The translations under genes and the position numbers were made by a program. From the NCBI GenBank assembly GCA_947311845.1, contig CAMZMU010000055.1, positions 19,898,221 through 19,962,220 of the forward strand: a stretch of DNA of 64,000 nucleotides, written 5' to 3'. Of the stretch, positions 12,211-24,800 are shown one piece after another. Source of the stretch: Poa pratensis. Lineage: Eukaryota; Streptophyta; Magnoliopsida; Poales; Poaceae. Under the pieces are notes generated by a model, which was given only the letters and a program-made list of their open reading frames with translations, searched no databases and was not told where the DNA came from. Every line of letters begins with the position of its first letter. Position 1 is the stretch's first letter.

Positions 12211-12641
12211 TCCTGCAATTCGAAGTTGAAGGCAGTGGAGAAGAAGAAGAAGAAGCAGTTAGTACTGTGAGTTTGTGTTGGTTGTATCAGTAGCTGCAGT
12301 TAGGGTTTGTAGTAAGCAGTAGTAGAAGAAGAAGTTGAATAAGAGGTGTGTTGTTAGTTTCAGTTGCTGCAGTAGCAGCTCATGTAGTGTGGTGTACTCA
12401 TGTATCCATGTTTAATATGAATATGAAATGTTTGTTCAATTTAGTGTGTGCACAATCTGTTGCCATCTATGAATTTGAATATGATATGAACTGAATATGA
12501 AATGTTGAGTGATGATTGCTGAAATGCTGATTCAAGAAATGGAGTAGGCAGTGAAACAACACGAAATCACAGTACATTTTTGAATTCAGTATAGTACTCA
12601 AGCCACTTAATTATAACACAAAATCTTGGAGAAAAAGAAAG
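12211..12641. other. AT-rich spacer between convergent MULE-1 genes
   Basis: Holds GAAGAAGAAG-type simple repeats (about 12238-12255 and 12320-12340) and A/T-rich sequence near 12410-12600 suited to 3' ends of both genes. No coding signal was seen. Confidence 0.5.
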
Positions 12642-13593
12642 CTAAATGTCCTCAGTTGGTGGTGGTGCACTCTGACTAAGAGGAACTTCTTGTGCAGGAT
12701 CAGCATTTAGATCTAGGATGACAGCTGCAGCCAGTGTTCTTGCTGTCTGTCTTGGTGCAGTAAAATTTGTTGTCTTGCTGGCCTTTTTTCTTCCTCTACT
12801 GCTTGTACCATGTTCTGTTCCTGGATTAGATCTTTCTGAATCCCTAGGTGCACTGGACCTTCCTCTACCTCTTCTTATCAAGTTTCCTCTAGATGAAGCA
12901 GTAGTCACTCTGATTGTAGGCTGTGGAATACTTTCTCTAGCTGCAACCACAAATGCACTTTCAGGCAGAGGACCAAGCACTCTCTCCATTGGCACATTTT
13001 CTTTTTGCTGCCAAATTATAGAGAAGACTATGAGATTTAATTCAGCCTGATTTTTTTAATTTATTACATGCAATTAGTAATATTTCTTACCTGTTGTTGC
13101 ATTATATGCACCATGCTGTCAGCTACAAGGGTAGGATCAAGCCTGGGGTCAGGAGTGTGTGGTATTAACATGTTGAACACACATTGTAGCAACAATTAGT
13201 CCATTAGTGCTAACATATAAATTGTGAAGACTATTGTTGAGCAACAATTAGTACCCAAAGTAGCTCTGGAATATCAATTTCTTCATCCTCCCCAATAATG
13301 TGCATCAGTTCTTGTTGTTGCAGGGTTTTAACATATTTTTGGTGACCTTTACTGTTGTGCCCATCTATTCCACATGTTGAGCAGTGAATTGTCACCTCTG
13401 CCTTGGTAAATACCTTCACTCCCTTCTTCACTTTCTCCTCAGGTGCCTTCTTTATACTTTTTTTAGGCCTGCCCATGACTTTGGTGTATAGAGGTGGGTG
13501 GATAGGCAGTGCATTCATCTTTTCCCAAAACACTCTACCTCTAAGTGGTGCCAAATTGTATGCAAAAGCATTGTTGAATGTGTCAACAGTATA
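12642..13593 (-). pseudogene. MULE-1 transposase, C-terminal part (cut off by CACTA-1)
   Basis: Minus-strand exons continue the transposase past the CACTA-1 insertion. Exon 13593-13255 carries VFWEKMNALPIHPP, a GRPKK basic patch and a CSTCGIDGHNSKGH zinc-knuckle-like motif, the usual tail of MuDR-type transposases after the SWIM finger. A short exon near 13120-13091 (ending in MQQQ at a GTAAG donor) and a last exon near 13013-12642 (basic, Ser/Arg-rich, stop TAG at 12644-12642) complete it. The frame at 13593 matches the codon interrupted at 30347. In the present arrangement this part is separated from its promoter and 5' exons by 16.75 kb. Confidence 0.75.
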
Positions 13594-13629
13594 CACTAGT
13601 AGAAAATAGGGCTTCCATTCGGAGCCTTC

Positions 13630-13890
13630 GTCCTAGCCAATGTTGGAACCAAGACTAATGGGAGCATAAGTCCCGGTTCGAACGGCCAGGGCGACGGCCA
13701 GCTCCAGTCCCGGTTCGAACGGGACCTTTAGTCCCGGTTGGTATTACCAACCGGGACTAAAGGGTTCGCGGCAGGCAATCGCAGCGTGGGGCCAGCGCGA
13801 GACCCTTTAGTACCGGTTTGTATCATGAACCGGTACTAAAGGTCGATCTTTAGTACCGGTTCATGATACGAACCGGGACTAAAGGGTTCC
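13630..13890. promoter_or_regulatory. CACTA-1 left subterminal repeat array
   Basis: Several copies of the TTTAGTCCCGGTT / TTTAGTACCGGTT motif and their inverses, some as long near-perfect palindromes (about 13730-13762 and 13802-13884). Subterminal repeats are the known binding sites of TNPA-type proteins in En/Spm. The array also sits upstream of the first gene and may act as its promoter. Confidence 0.8.
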
Positions 13891-14040
13891 CTATACAATC
13901 TTCCACCCCGAGCTGGCCATCTCCATTTACTTGCCCGAGTTCATCTCCATTATCTCCTCTTCCTCTCCCGAGCTCGAGTTCATCCCCATTTTTTCCACCA
14001 TTTGTCAAGATTGGCGGCGCCCCATCTATCCAAGGGTTAG

Positions 14041-15654
14041 TGATACGTCTCAAACGTATCTATAATTTCTGATGTTCCATGTTGATATTATACCAATTGT
14101 TACATTTTTTATATACACTTCATAGCATTTTTATGCATTTTCTGGGACTAACCTATTAACAAGATGCCACAGTGCCAGTTCCTGTTTTTTGCTGTTTTTG
14201 TATTCCAGAAAAGCTAGTCTGGAAATATTCTCGGAATTGGACGAAACTTGGACAGAATCTCCTATTTTTCCAACACGAACACGGAGTCCAGAGGAGAAAC
14301 GGAGGGGAGCCACGTGGCACCCACACCATGAGGCCGCGCGGGCCCCCTGCCGCGTCGTGGGGTGGTGTGGGGCCCACGTGGCTCTGCAGCCGCCGCCCTT
14401 TCGCCTATTTATTCCTCCCGACGCGAAAACCCTAAATACCCGAGCCATTATCCACGAAAAGTTCCAGAGACGCCGCCGCCGTCAACCCTAGCTCGGGAGG
14501 GTTCAGAAGCTCTTCTCGGCACCCTACCGGAGAGGGGAATCATCACCGGAGGGCTCTACATCACCATGCCTGCCTCCGAAGTGATGCGTGAGTAGTTCAT
14601 CCTTGGACTACGGGTCCATGGCAGTAGCTAGATGGTTGTCTCTCCACTTTATGCTATCATGTTTAGATCTTGTGAGCTGCCTATCATGATCAAGATCATC
14701 TTATTGTAATGCTACATGTTGTGTTTGCTGGGATCCGATGAATATTGAATACTATGTCAAGTTGATTATCAATCTATCTTATATGTTATTTATGATCTTG
14801 CATGCTTTCCGTTACTAGTAGATGCTTTGGCCAAGTAGATGCTTGTAACTCCAAGAGTGAGTATTTATGCTCGATAGTGGGTTCATGCCTCCGGTAATCT
14901 GGGAGAGTGACAGCAACTTCTAAGATTGTGGATGTGTTGTTGCCACTAGGGATAAAATAACCGATGATTAGCTTAAGGGTGCGCCGTTAGGTCTAATGCA
15001 TTTGTTTACATTACGCACATTACTTAATGCGATTATCCGTTGCTTGCAACTTAATACCAACGGGGAACTCGGTATGACAACCTGGCGGTGGATTATTAGT
15101 CATAGACGCTGTTGGATAACGGTCTATGTATTTTGTCGTAATGCCCACATGAATATCATAGTAATCATCATGTCATATATATGCATTGTCATGCGCTCAA
15201 TATTTTGTCAATTGCCCAGCTGTAATTTGTTCACCCAGCATGTTAGTTATCTTTTATGGAGAGACACCACTAGTGAACTGTGGACCCCGGTCCATTCTTT
15301 TACACTGATAATACAACCAACTGCAAACATCGTTCCTTTTCATTCTCTGCAATTTACTACTGTTTTCCACACCATGCGTTTAATCCTTTGTTTTCAGCAA
15401 GCCGGTGAGATTGACAACCTCACTGTTTCGTTGGGGCAAAGTAGTTTGATTGTGTTGTGTGCAGATTCCACGTCGGTCCCCGGATTCCCTGGTGTTGCGC
15501 CGTGCCATATTCTGCCACCAACAACCTTCAGAAGTGATTTCTTGCTCCTACTGGTTCGATTAAACCTTGGTTTCATACTGAGGAAAAACTGCTGCTACAC
15601 TGCATCATACCTTCCTCTTGGGGTCTCCCAACGAACGTGTGATCCACGCAATCA
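14041..15654 (+). mobile_element. Solo LTR (TGATACGTCTC type) inside CACTA-1
   Basis: Starts TGATACGTCTCAAACGTATC and ends GATCCACGCAATCA, 1614 bp. It is flanked by GTTAG (14036-14040) and GTTAA (15655-15659), a 5-bp target duplication with one mismatch. No internal domain or second LTR follows, so it is a solo LTR left by recombination between the LTRs of one element. A near-identical LTR starts at 62475. The 237-codon open frame within it (from 14996) is treated as chance, since LTRs of this type are not known to me to encode proteins. Family name left open. Confidence 0.85.
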
Positions 15655-16020
15655 GTTAACAACTTTATCCTTCCTCCGGCATTGCTTGTTTAACTCATTT
15701 CGTTGCTAGTTTAGCTCATTTCATATTTCTAGTGCTAGGTAGGTGTTTGATGAAATGCCTAAGCTACCTAGTTAGGGAGTTTTTTTTAGTTCTATATGCA
15801 ATTTGAGCTCAAATTAAAGTATGATTTGTGGTTTTTAGTGTCGTCCCGTCCCCGTCCTGACCGCCGTCGATCACCCTCGCTGTCCCGTCACCGGCACCAC
15901 CTTGGTGAGCCTCTTGTTTTTATCTATTGTTTTTTTAATCTTACTTGTATGATTTAGATGCATAGTTATTACTTGTATAATTTTCTTACTTGTATGATTG
16001 TTTGTTATATTTATAGTGTC

Positions 16021-16468
16021 ATGGTTTTGATATCCGTCCCCGTTGGCCCTCGCCTGGTCTATGATTCAGATGTGGTATATTATCTTTTATAACTATTTGT
16101 TTCATTTCATGTTTATATGACAATTATGCCGACCAACACTTGACATAGATATTTTTATCTATGAGGTATGTGAACCGGAAATTCCAATCGACCCTTTTGT
16201 CGAGAAGTTAAATCTAGTTGAAAAAGAAAACAATGAATTGAAAGAAAAATTGAAAAGAACCGAAAAAAAGATGATGACATTGGAGTTACATCTTGCGGAT
16301 GTCGTCGATGATCACAAGATCAAGATGGATGCAATGCGCTTGAAGATTAGAAAGATTAGAAAATATGCAATTAATAAAGAGGCTTGGTATCATTATGCTG
16401 TTGGATCAATAGTTACCTTAGTTGCGATTTTGATCGCATTTGTTGTTGCATTTAAATGCATTAGATAG
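16021..16468 (+). CDS. CACTA-1 coiled-coil, C-terminal membrane-anchor protein
   Basis: Two coding exons, 16021-16074 and 16166-16468, joined by a GTATAT donor and a CTATGAG acceptor, encode 118 residues with no lesion. Residues about 30-90 are rich in Lys, Glu and Leu with heptad-like spacing (VEKENNELKEKLKRTEKK, then DHKIKMDAMRLKIRKIRKY), indicating a coiled coil. Residues about 94-114 (YAVGSIVTLVAILIAFVVAF) form one hydrophobic segment ending four residues before the stop, the topology of a tail-anchored membrane protein. It lies between the left array and TNP2 and reads the same way. I recall similar small predicted proteins in Triticeae annotations, from memory only. An untranslated first exon may lie near 15840-15903. 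Function unknown; it is the only intact ORF in CACTA-1. Confidence 0.65.
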
Positions 16469-16628
16469 TTGTATGTTAGTTTCAATGTATGTTTTATGTG
16501 AACTATGTATTACATTTGGTCACTACTCTACTTTGGTTTTAATGTGATGAACTTGTATTAATTAATTTGGTCACTATTATATATTCATGATGTAGTGTAA
16601 TGGTTTTTGATATATTTATATAATGCAG

Positions 16629-19600
16629 ATGAGCCGGCAATGGATGTACGGTGACCGACGCAGTCCCGAGTTCATTAATGGCATGCATAATTTTCTCCAT
16701 GTGGCTGACAAACAAGTCCGAATGGTTTTATTTCTTGTCCATGTAGTGTCTGTAAGAATACGAAGGATTACTCTACCTCAAAAACCCTTCACGTCCACCT
16801 GTTGCAGTCCGGTTTCATGTCCGGCTATAATTGTTGGACCAAGCACAGAGAAAGAGGGGTTATAATGGAAGACAATGAAGAAGAAGAGGATGATGACAAC
16901 TATCCTATGTTCCTGAACACGGTGGTACTACAATGGGGGAAGACGAAGCTGAAGAAGAGCCATTGTTGATGAGCCCGATGATGATCTTCGTCGGGCCATT
17001 CTTGATGCACAGATAAACTGCGGAAGTGAAAACGAGAGGTTGAAGTTGGAGCGCATGTTAGAGGATCACAAAAATTGTTGTACCCAAATTGCGAAGATGG
17101 CCAGAAAAAGCTGGGTACCACACTGGAATTGCTGCAATGGAAGGCAGAGAATGGTCTATCTGACAAGGGATTTGAAAAGTTGCTGAAAATATTAAAGAAG
17201 ATGCTTCCAAGGGATAACGTATTGCCCCCAGTACGTACGAAGCAAAGAAGGTTGTCTGCCCTCTAGGATTAGAGGTGCAGAAGATACATGCATGCATCAA
17301 TGACTGCATCCTCTACCGCGGTGAGGAGTACGAGAATTTGAATGCATGCCCGGTATGCGGTGCATTGCAGTATAAGATCAGGCGAGATGACCCTGGTGAT
17401 GTTGAGGGTGAGCCGCGCCCCAGGAAGAGGGTTCCTGCCAAGGTGATGTGGTATGCTCCTATAATACCACGGTTGAAATGTTTGTTCCAAAACAAAGAGC
17501 ATGCCAAGTTGTTGCGATGGCACAAAGAAGACCGTAAGAAAGACGTGATGCTGAGACACCCCGCTGATGGGTCGCAGTGGAGAAAAATCGACAGAGACTT
17601 CCCGACCTTTGCACGTGACAAGGAACTTAAGGTTTGGTCTAAGTACAGATGGCTTTAATCCTTTTGGGGAGCAGAGCTCCAGTCATATTACCTGGCCTGT
17701 GACTCTATGTATCTATAACCTTCCTCCTTGGTTGTGCATGAAGCGGAAGTTCATTATGATGCCAGTGCTCATCCAAGGCCCGAAGCAACCCGGCAACGAC
17801 ATTGATGTGTACCTGAGGCCATTGGTTGAAGAACTTTTACAGTTGTGGCGTGAAGAAGGTGTACGTGTGTGGGATGAGCACAAACAGGAGAATTTGACCT
17901 ACGAGCGTTGTTGTTTGTAACCATCAATGATTGGCCTGCTCTTAGTAACATTTCAGGACAGTCAAACAAGGGATACAATGCATGCACACACTGTTTAGGT
18001 GAGACTGAAAGTATATATTTAGGTAACAAGAATGTGTACCGGGGCATCGTCGATTTCTTCCAAACAAGCATCCCTTAAGAAAGAAAGGCAAGCATTTCAA
18101 AGGTGAGGCAGATCACCGGACGAAGCCTACCCGCCCTAATGGTGATGATATATATGGTATGGTTAAGGATTTAAAAGTAATCTTTGGAAAGGGTCCTGGC
18201 GGACAATCTGTTCCGAATGACGCTGACGGACACGTACCCATGTGGAAGAAGAAATCTATATTTTGGGAGCTACCCTATTGGAAAATCCTAGAGGTTCGCT
18301 ATGCAATCGACGTGATGCACGTGACGAAAAATCTTTGCGTGAACCTGCTAAACTTCTTGGGCGTGTATGGGAAGACGAAAGATACACCGGAATCATGGCA
18401 GGACCACCAACATATGAACAAACGAGACGGCCTGCATCCAGAGAAGTATCAAGGTCCTGCCAGCTACGCTCTTACCAGAGAAGAGAAGGAAATCTTTTTT
18501 GAAGTCCTGAGCAGTATCAAGGTCCCGTCTGGCTTCTCGTCGAATATAAAGGGAATAATAAACATGGCAGAGAAAAATTCCAAAACCTAAAGTCTCATGA
18601 CTGCCACGTGATTATGACACAATTACTTCCGGTTGCATTGAGGGGGCTTCTACCGGAAAATGTTCGAGTACCCATTGTGAAGCTATGTGCATTCCTCAAT
18701 GCAATTTCTCAGAAGGTGATCAATCCAGACACTCTACCAAGTTTACAAAGGATGTGGTCCAATGTCTTGTCAGCTTCGAGTTGGTGTTCCCACCATCCTT
18801 CTTCAATATTATGACGTACCTCATAGTTCACCTAGTCGAAGAGATTTCCATTCTCGGTCCTGTATTTCTACACAACATGTTCCCCTTTGAGAGGTTCATG
18901 GGAGTCTTAAAGAAATACATTCATAACCGTGCTAGGCCAGAAGGAAGCATCTCCAAGGGCTATGGAACAGAGGAGGTCATTGAGTTTTGTGTTGACTTTA
19001 TTCCTGACCTTAAGCCGATCGGTGTTCCTCAATCGCGCCATGAGGGGAGACTGCGTGGAAAAGGCACGCTAGGAAAGAAAGCAACAATATGTATGGACGA
19101 ATTCTTTCACCAAGCACACTACACAGTTCTACAAAATTCCAGCTTGGTGGCTCCGTATATCGATTAACACATGAATATTGTACACTCAAAAACCCGGAGC
19201 AACCTGACTCCTGGATTAAAGAACACATGGATACTTTCTGCGGTTGGTTGCAAACACGTCTCATTAATAACACCACTGTTGGAGAAGAGCTATACTTGTT
19301 GGCCAAGTCACCATCTTCGACTATATTGACTTTCCAAGGGTACGAGATAAATGAGAATATATTTTACACGGCCGCCCAAGATAAAAAGAGTACCAACCAA
19401 AACAGTGGTGTCCGCTTTGATGCAACAAACAACAATGGGCAAAAGGACACATATTATGGTTAGATAGAGGATATATGGGAACTTGACTATGGATCCGATT
19501 TTAAGGTCCCTTTGTTTCGTTGCAAATGGGTCAACCTGACAGGAGGGGTAAAGGTAGACCCAAAGTACGGAATGACAACAGTGGATCTCAACAATCTTGG

Positions 19601-19829
19601 GTACCCCACCGAACCATTCGTCCTAGCCAATGACGTGGCTCAGGTTTTCTATGTGAAGGACATGTCTACCAGACCCAAAAAAAGAAAAGATAAGCAAGCG
19701 AATACATCATACGATGAGCCAAAGCGCCACATAGTTCTTTCAGGGAAAAGAAACATCGTGGGAGTGGAGGACAAGACAGACATGTCAGAAGATTACAATA
19801 AGTTTGATGAAATTCTGCCCTTCACGTGA
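16629..19829 (+). pseudogene. CACTA-1 TNP2-type transposase (degenerate)
   Basis: Fragments in several plus-strand frames follow the order of a CACTA TNP2 transposase. The N-terminal transposase-associated zinc region begins SRQWMYGDRRSPEFINGM at 16629, with CPCSVCKN in a shifted frame near 16745. Next comes YHACINDC-like zinc sequence with CPVCG (about 17285-17360), then FGLSTDGFNPFGEQ and NLPPWLCMKRKF (17620-17760). DVMHVTKNLC follows near 18310, then the DUF4218-like block (FLHNMFPFERFMGVLKKYI near 18880) and the DUF4216-like block (19370-19640), ending near a stop at 19827. Frameshifts separate most blocks (for example near 16710, 17620, 17910 and 18590). Family members cut element ends; this one cannot. 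Confidence 0.85.
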
Positions 19830-20341
19830 ACACTGACCCAAGCATCCTGTTAAGTAATGAAGATTGTCCATGGTTACGGCGCAATCAGAAGAAAGGGACA
19901 CACACGAAGAAAAAGTTTATACCACAACACTAGATAGGGGGATGTTGTTAGTATTGTATAATAATGTATTAAACCTTTTATGTAACCTTTTTGGTTCTGG
20001 TTCAATGAGACAGAGGACTCCATTAGTTTGCAACCAAGTGCATAAGATTCACTCAAAAATATAGATATGATTTTTACAAATATAGAAAATTAAGCAATTA
20101 AATCAATTAGATATGATGTTTACAATTAAACCATTAAATCAAATATAGACAATTAAATCAATACATATAAAAGGAATCAGAAAATATAGATATGATTTTT
20201 ACAAAAATTGGATGTTCCAAAAGTTGTTGAGGATGTTTTCAAATATAGATATGATTTTTACAAATTTGACTTAAATCAATACATATAAAAGAAATCAGAA
20301 ATAGAAAAAAGAAAAAGGAGAACAAAAAAAATTCAAAAACC
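19830..20341. other. AT-rich spacer after TNP2 with short repeats
   Basis: Contains repeated phrases such as ATATAGATATGATTTTTAC (near 20060, 20185 and 20245) and CAATACATATAAAAG (20158 and 20277). No coding signal. It separates the TNP2 3' end from the internal repeat array. Confidence 0.6.
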
Positions 20342-20529
20342 CCTTTAGTACCGGTTGGTGGTTCCAACCGGTACTAAAGGTGCGGTACTCACCTTTAGTA
20401 CCGGTTGGAACCACCAACCGGTACTAAAGGGTGGACCTTTAGTACCGGTTGGTATCACGAACCGGTACTAAAGGGCCTTTAGTACCGGGTCGTGATACCA
20501 ATCGGGACTAAAGGCCTTTTGTATATAAA
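20342..20529 (+). promoter_or_regulatory. CACTA-1 internal repeat array with TATA box, promoter of second gene
   Basis: Three palindromic pairs of CTTTAGTACCGGTTGG and its inverse, plus a diverged fourth pair, occupy 20342-20516. They are the same motif as the element's subterminal arrays. TATATAAA follows at 20522-20529, then a CT- and GC-rich leader. The array is thus placed as an upstream region of the second gene. Whether it binds the element's own protein is inference. Confidence 0.7.
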
Positions 20530-21713
20530 CCGCCACCGCCGTTCCTCTTTCTTCCCTAAGTTTAGATCGATCCAGACGACGCAGCCGTGCCCTCCCATCC
20601 CCGACGCTGACGCCGACGCACCCCCACGCTGTCGTGCTGCTCCGGGCGCCGCTGCCGCCATCCACGCCGCTCCTCCACGCCCGGCCCGTGCTCGTCGTCG
20701 CCCTCCCGTCCCCGACGCCGACGCCGACGCACCCACCACACGCCATCGTGGTGCTCGATCCGGGCGCCGCTGCCGCTCCGCCGTTGCCGCCGTCCACGCC
20801 GTTCCTCCATCGCCGCTCCTCCACGCCTCCGCGCCCAGCCCGTGCTCGCCGTCGCCTCCCCTCCCACGGGCCGCCGCCGCTCACCTGCTCGATCGGGCTG
20901 CCTCGCCCTCCTCCTCCTCCTCCACGGCCTCGACGACCGGCCGGCGACCTCGCCCTCCTCCTCCGGCCGTAAGTAGCTAGAAAATTTAGGTAGTTTAAAA
21001 TTTGTTAGAATTTAGGTTAGTGTTAGCAAGTTAGGTTAGTGTTAGCAAGTTGTTTAAAATTTGGGTTAGTGTTAGCAAGTAGTTTAAAATTTGTTTGAAT
21101 TTAGGTTAGTGTTAGCAAGTTGTTTAAAATTGTAGGATTATATGTTTATAATTTTAGACATTGCTACATTATAAAAATTGTAGGATATTATTTTAGACAT
21201 TGCTATATTGGAAATTGTATGATATTGCTATATTGGAAATTGTAGGACATTATAATTTTAGACATTGCTATATTGGAAATTGTAGGATATTATTTATTGC
21301 ATTTATAACATCCTTTTTAAATCTGCCATTTTAGAAAATGCACTTAAACAACAATAAAACTAATTAGCCATGTTTTGAAAAATGGTGAAACATGTAGGAT
21401 TATTACTTGCTGAACATTTTGATGGGTCACACATAAATTTTGGATCATTATTTTTGAAGTTATGAATTTGTTCATTTTGTTGATATAAATTAGTTGCTGC
21501 TCATTTTGTTTGATTATTCAAAATGACCTGTACTATTTTTATGGTTTCAAAATAATTATCTTGAAGTGAGGTGATAGAGCAAATATGTTAGAAAAACATT
21601 GAGAGAAAAAAATTGTTAGAAGTAATTTGCATTCAGATTTGTAAGAAGTATTTTAGATGCAAATTTTAAGATTCATATTCTTGTTACGGAATTGATTGCA
21701 GGGACATTGAGCT
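20530..21713 (+). other. Leader exon and intron of CACTA-1 second gene
   Basis: 20530-20970 is a GC-rich leader in which a phrase with CCCTCCCATCCCCGACGC near 20588 recurs near 20699. A donor (GTAAGTAG, 20970) opens an AT-rich intron with repeated TTAGGTTAGTGTTAGCAAG and GCTATATTGGAAATTGTAG phrases. It closes at TTGATTGCAG about 21700, 14 bases before the ATG. Open frames on both strands of the leader are low-complexity and not taken as genes. Confidence 0.6.
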
Positions 21714-22455
21714 ATGGACGCCCCCGGCAGAGACGAGTTGGGTGAAGACCAAATATATCAGATTATATATGAAGCTGCACACCGTGGAGAAGATGCCGGT
21801 GGAGAAGATGGGGTTGGAGACGATTACATCTCACAATTTCTGAACGACTTCGGTGAGGGAGTTGAGCAAGAAGAAATTTGCAGAGACGACGAAGGGACCT
21901 TAACAAACTCCGGCGAGGTATATTAAGCCTCTGTTGATCACTAGATGCATTAATTGATTTGTATTCCCGTTATTAACGAATAATTTTTCTTTTAGCCCTC
22001 CGGATCGAGCCAATCAGCTGCTAAATGGCAACGAGGCCCGACCAAAAAGTTGGGCGATGGTGCAAGGATATCGGTCGATAAAGTTGGTGATGATGGCGAA
22101 CCGCTGGAACCTGTAGAGAACCACCGTAAATTTATAAATAATGCGGAGTTCTTGTTAGGGACATGGTCCCGATCATCCTTGAAGAATGGCATAAGCCGAA
22201 GGACGACAACGATGGAGCTAGTTATGTTGACCAAAGAAGAAAAGATTTGCTTTGGGAGACGCTCTTGACACATATCAACCTACCGCCAGGTCACACAGAT
22301 GACAAGAAGGAGAAAGTCAAGCGGTGGACTTTTAAGAAGATGGCCACACAATTCCAGACCTGGAAGAAAACATTATGGAGAAATTATCTGAAGGCGGAGA
22401 AACAAGCTCCAGATTTCACTGGAGCACTAGTGAAGATAAAACATGACTGTCCCGC

Positions 22456-23441
22456 TGTCGGGGGGTTACCCCCGGGTAGGGTAATGATGAGGTCAAGACA
22501 TGTAAGGTGAAGGCTGTAAGCCGTCCGAGGTAGCAATTAAGCAAAGACGCAGGAGGCGTCATCCGACGTAAGGTGAACGTCGGAGGAATCATCCGAGGTA
22601 TAGCCTCCGAGGTATGAACCTTGGGGCAGTCAACTAGTTACCACAAGGACAAGGTGTTATCTACCGAGGTATAGGATACGGAGTATCCCGAGCCAAGACG
22701 AAGCGTGGCCCGACGTATAAGTGACCGGCCAGCCGAGGTTAGCAGCAAGTATCGAGGCATGTCAAAGGAGTCACGGGTGCCGCAGAGCTCGTAGCCCGAG
22801 GCTTCAGAGGACGGCGAGGTCCGTCCACGGGTTTCCCGGAAGCTCGGGGGCCTAGGAGCTGACTCGGCTATTTCGGGAAGGGTCTATAGGCTAGACCTCG
22901 GCAGGCTACTAAAGTATGACCGGAAGAGGAAAGCTAGGCCTGGCTGGCCTGACAGTTCGGCCGTTGAGCTGGCAGGAGGCAGAGGCTTGTCTTCTACCTT
23001 TTGGCCATGCCATTGTCAGTTGTAGGCAGGGGTAAAAATGTACTTCGGCCTGTGTATATATGCAGCATCTCTACCTCCAGGGAGAAAAACGGCGAAAACC
23101 CTAGCTCATTTCCCCCTTCATAGTTTCATCTTCTATCTAGAGCTCTCACTTGAGCAGCATCATACAGCTCGAGGAGCACCTTGTACCTGAGAACGACACT
23201 GATATATTGAGAGAGGAAAGGCAGGAGTAGGGGTTTTACTTCCTCACGAAGGCCCCGAACCTGGGTACATCGTGGTGTCTTTGTGGTTGCTTGTGTTCTT
23301 GCGGTTCTTGCTCTTGTTCTTCGTGTTCTTCGTGTTCTTCGTGTGCGGTTCCACCGCACCAACCCTCTCCCGAATCCTCAAGCGTCCATTCGGCCCCAGA
23401 ATAAGCCACCCCGTGGCATCTGCGTGATTCCCACCACGACA
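22456..23441 (+). repeat. Left LTR of non-autonomous element
   Basis: 986 bp, TG...CA ends. A TATA-like TGTATATATGCAGC lies near 23043, with an expected transcript start shortly after. Confidence 0.9.
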
Positions 23442-23461
23442 GTTGGCGCCCACCGTGGGGC
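23442..23461 (+). other. Primer-binding site of non-autonomous element
   Basis: GTTGGCGCCCACCGTGGGGC directly follows the LTR. The same 20 bases occur beside the 5' LTR of the Gypsy element at 47137-47156 on the other strand. Confidence 0.7.
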
Positions 23462-23919
23462 TGACAGTGGCGCTTGCTGGATCAATTCGGACGGGACCTT
23501 CTTCAGCAACTCGGGGACTCGGCATCAACATTGTCCCCCGAGCTCGAGCTTGCCGCTGTAAGCAGTGGCAGGCGCAGCCTACTTCGACAAGCATCATCAC
23601 CAGATCTCGGTTAGTTAATCATGAAAATAGCTCGGGGACTGCCCCTGCCAGCCATGCATAATTGTGTTCCTCGGGAGCAAAGTGTTTTGACCCGGGGACT
23701 TGCCAACCAGTCAAGCTTAAACCTCTGCTAGATAAGAAAAGTAACTCGGGGACTCGGTTGAGTCCATCTTTGCATCCTCGTACATAGTTTTACTGCTATG
23801 TTTACTTTTCGACATATGCTATACTTCGTTGCCTCTGATTAGTTCCGTGCCCTTTGAGTCTTCATGATGTATATGTTGGACTAACGTTGAAAGGTGGTAT
23901 CGGTTTCGCTGAAAATGTT

Positions 23920-24105
23920 CATTACCGAGGTGTTCTGTCTGAGGTGCTCTGTCCGAGTTGTTCTGTAATCCGAGGTGTTCTATCCGCGGTGTTCTGTCCG
24001 AGGTGTTCTGTCCGAGCTGTTCTATCCGAGCTGTTTTGTAATCCGAGGTGTTTCTGTCCGAGCTGCTCTGAAGTCTGAGGTATCTTGGGAGAATCCGAGT
24101 TAAGA
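23920..24105 (+). repeat. Short tandem repeats (GTTCTGTCCGAGGT type)
   Basis: About nine imperfect units of TCCGAGNTGTTCTG, 13-19 bp each. Part of the repeat-rich interior of the LTR element. Confidence 0.75.
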
Positions 24106-24494
24106 CTTCTCCAACATCCTGGCCTTGTAAGTATCATTTATATGTCTACCCATGCTTTTAGATAATCTCAAACAGTGCTCGGGGACTGGCCCCTCGTTTC
24201 TACCTTGCTTTGATTAGTTGTTCTGCCCGGGACAAGATGTCTTGACCCGGGGACTGGATAGCCAGTCTGTTTTACACCTTCTCCTAGATAAGAAAAGTAA
24301 CTCGGGGACTCGGTCGAAACCGAGTCTAGTTCTTTGTGCTTAGTATATGCTGTTAGATTCGTTTTCTATCAAGTGCTATAGCTAGTTTGCTGCCTCTGTT
24401 AGTAGACTCGTTGTTCCCGTCGATTATTCTTCATGATATGTATGTTGGACTAACGTTGAAAGGTGACATCGGTTTTGTGGAGAATATCCGTTAC

Positions 24495-24800
24495 TGAGGT
24501 ATCCGGGAAAATCCGAGGTATATTGGAAATCCGGGTCATATTGGTAATCCGAGGTATATTGGAAATCCTGGTCATATTGGTAATCTGAGGTATATTGGAA
24601 ATCCGGGTCATATTGGTAATCCGAGGTATATTGGAAATCCGGGTCATAATGGAAATCCGGGTTATAACGGAGTTCCGAGGTGTAATGGAATTCCGAGGTA
24701 TGATGGAAATCCGGGTTATAACGGAATTCCGAGGTGTAATGGAATTCCGAGGTATAATGGAAATCCGAGGTATAATGGAAATCTGAGGCATCATGGTTAT
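24495..24800 (+). repeat. 18-bp/36-bp tandem repeats
   Basis: Units such as GGTATATTGGAAATCCGG and GGTATAATGGAAATCCGA repeat about 17 times, partly as 36-bp pairs. The period is divisible by three, so frames stay open on both strands; this looks like a by-product and not coding. Confidence 0.8.

Noticed and set aside
14996..15709. 237-codon open frame in the TGATACGTCTC LTR
   Set aside because: Lies wholly or largely within an LTR and runs past its end; the second LTR copy has a shorter version. No domain seen.
20468..20980. Overlapping GC-rich open frames on both strands
   Set aside because: Low-complexity Ala/Arg/Pro/Gly products in the leader of the CACTA-1 second gene; typical of GC-rich untranslated sequence in grasses.
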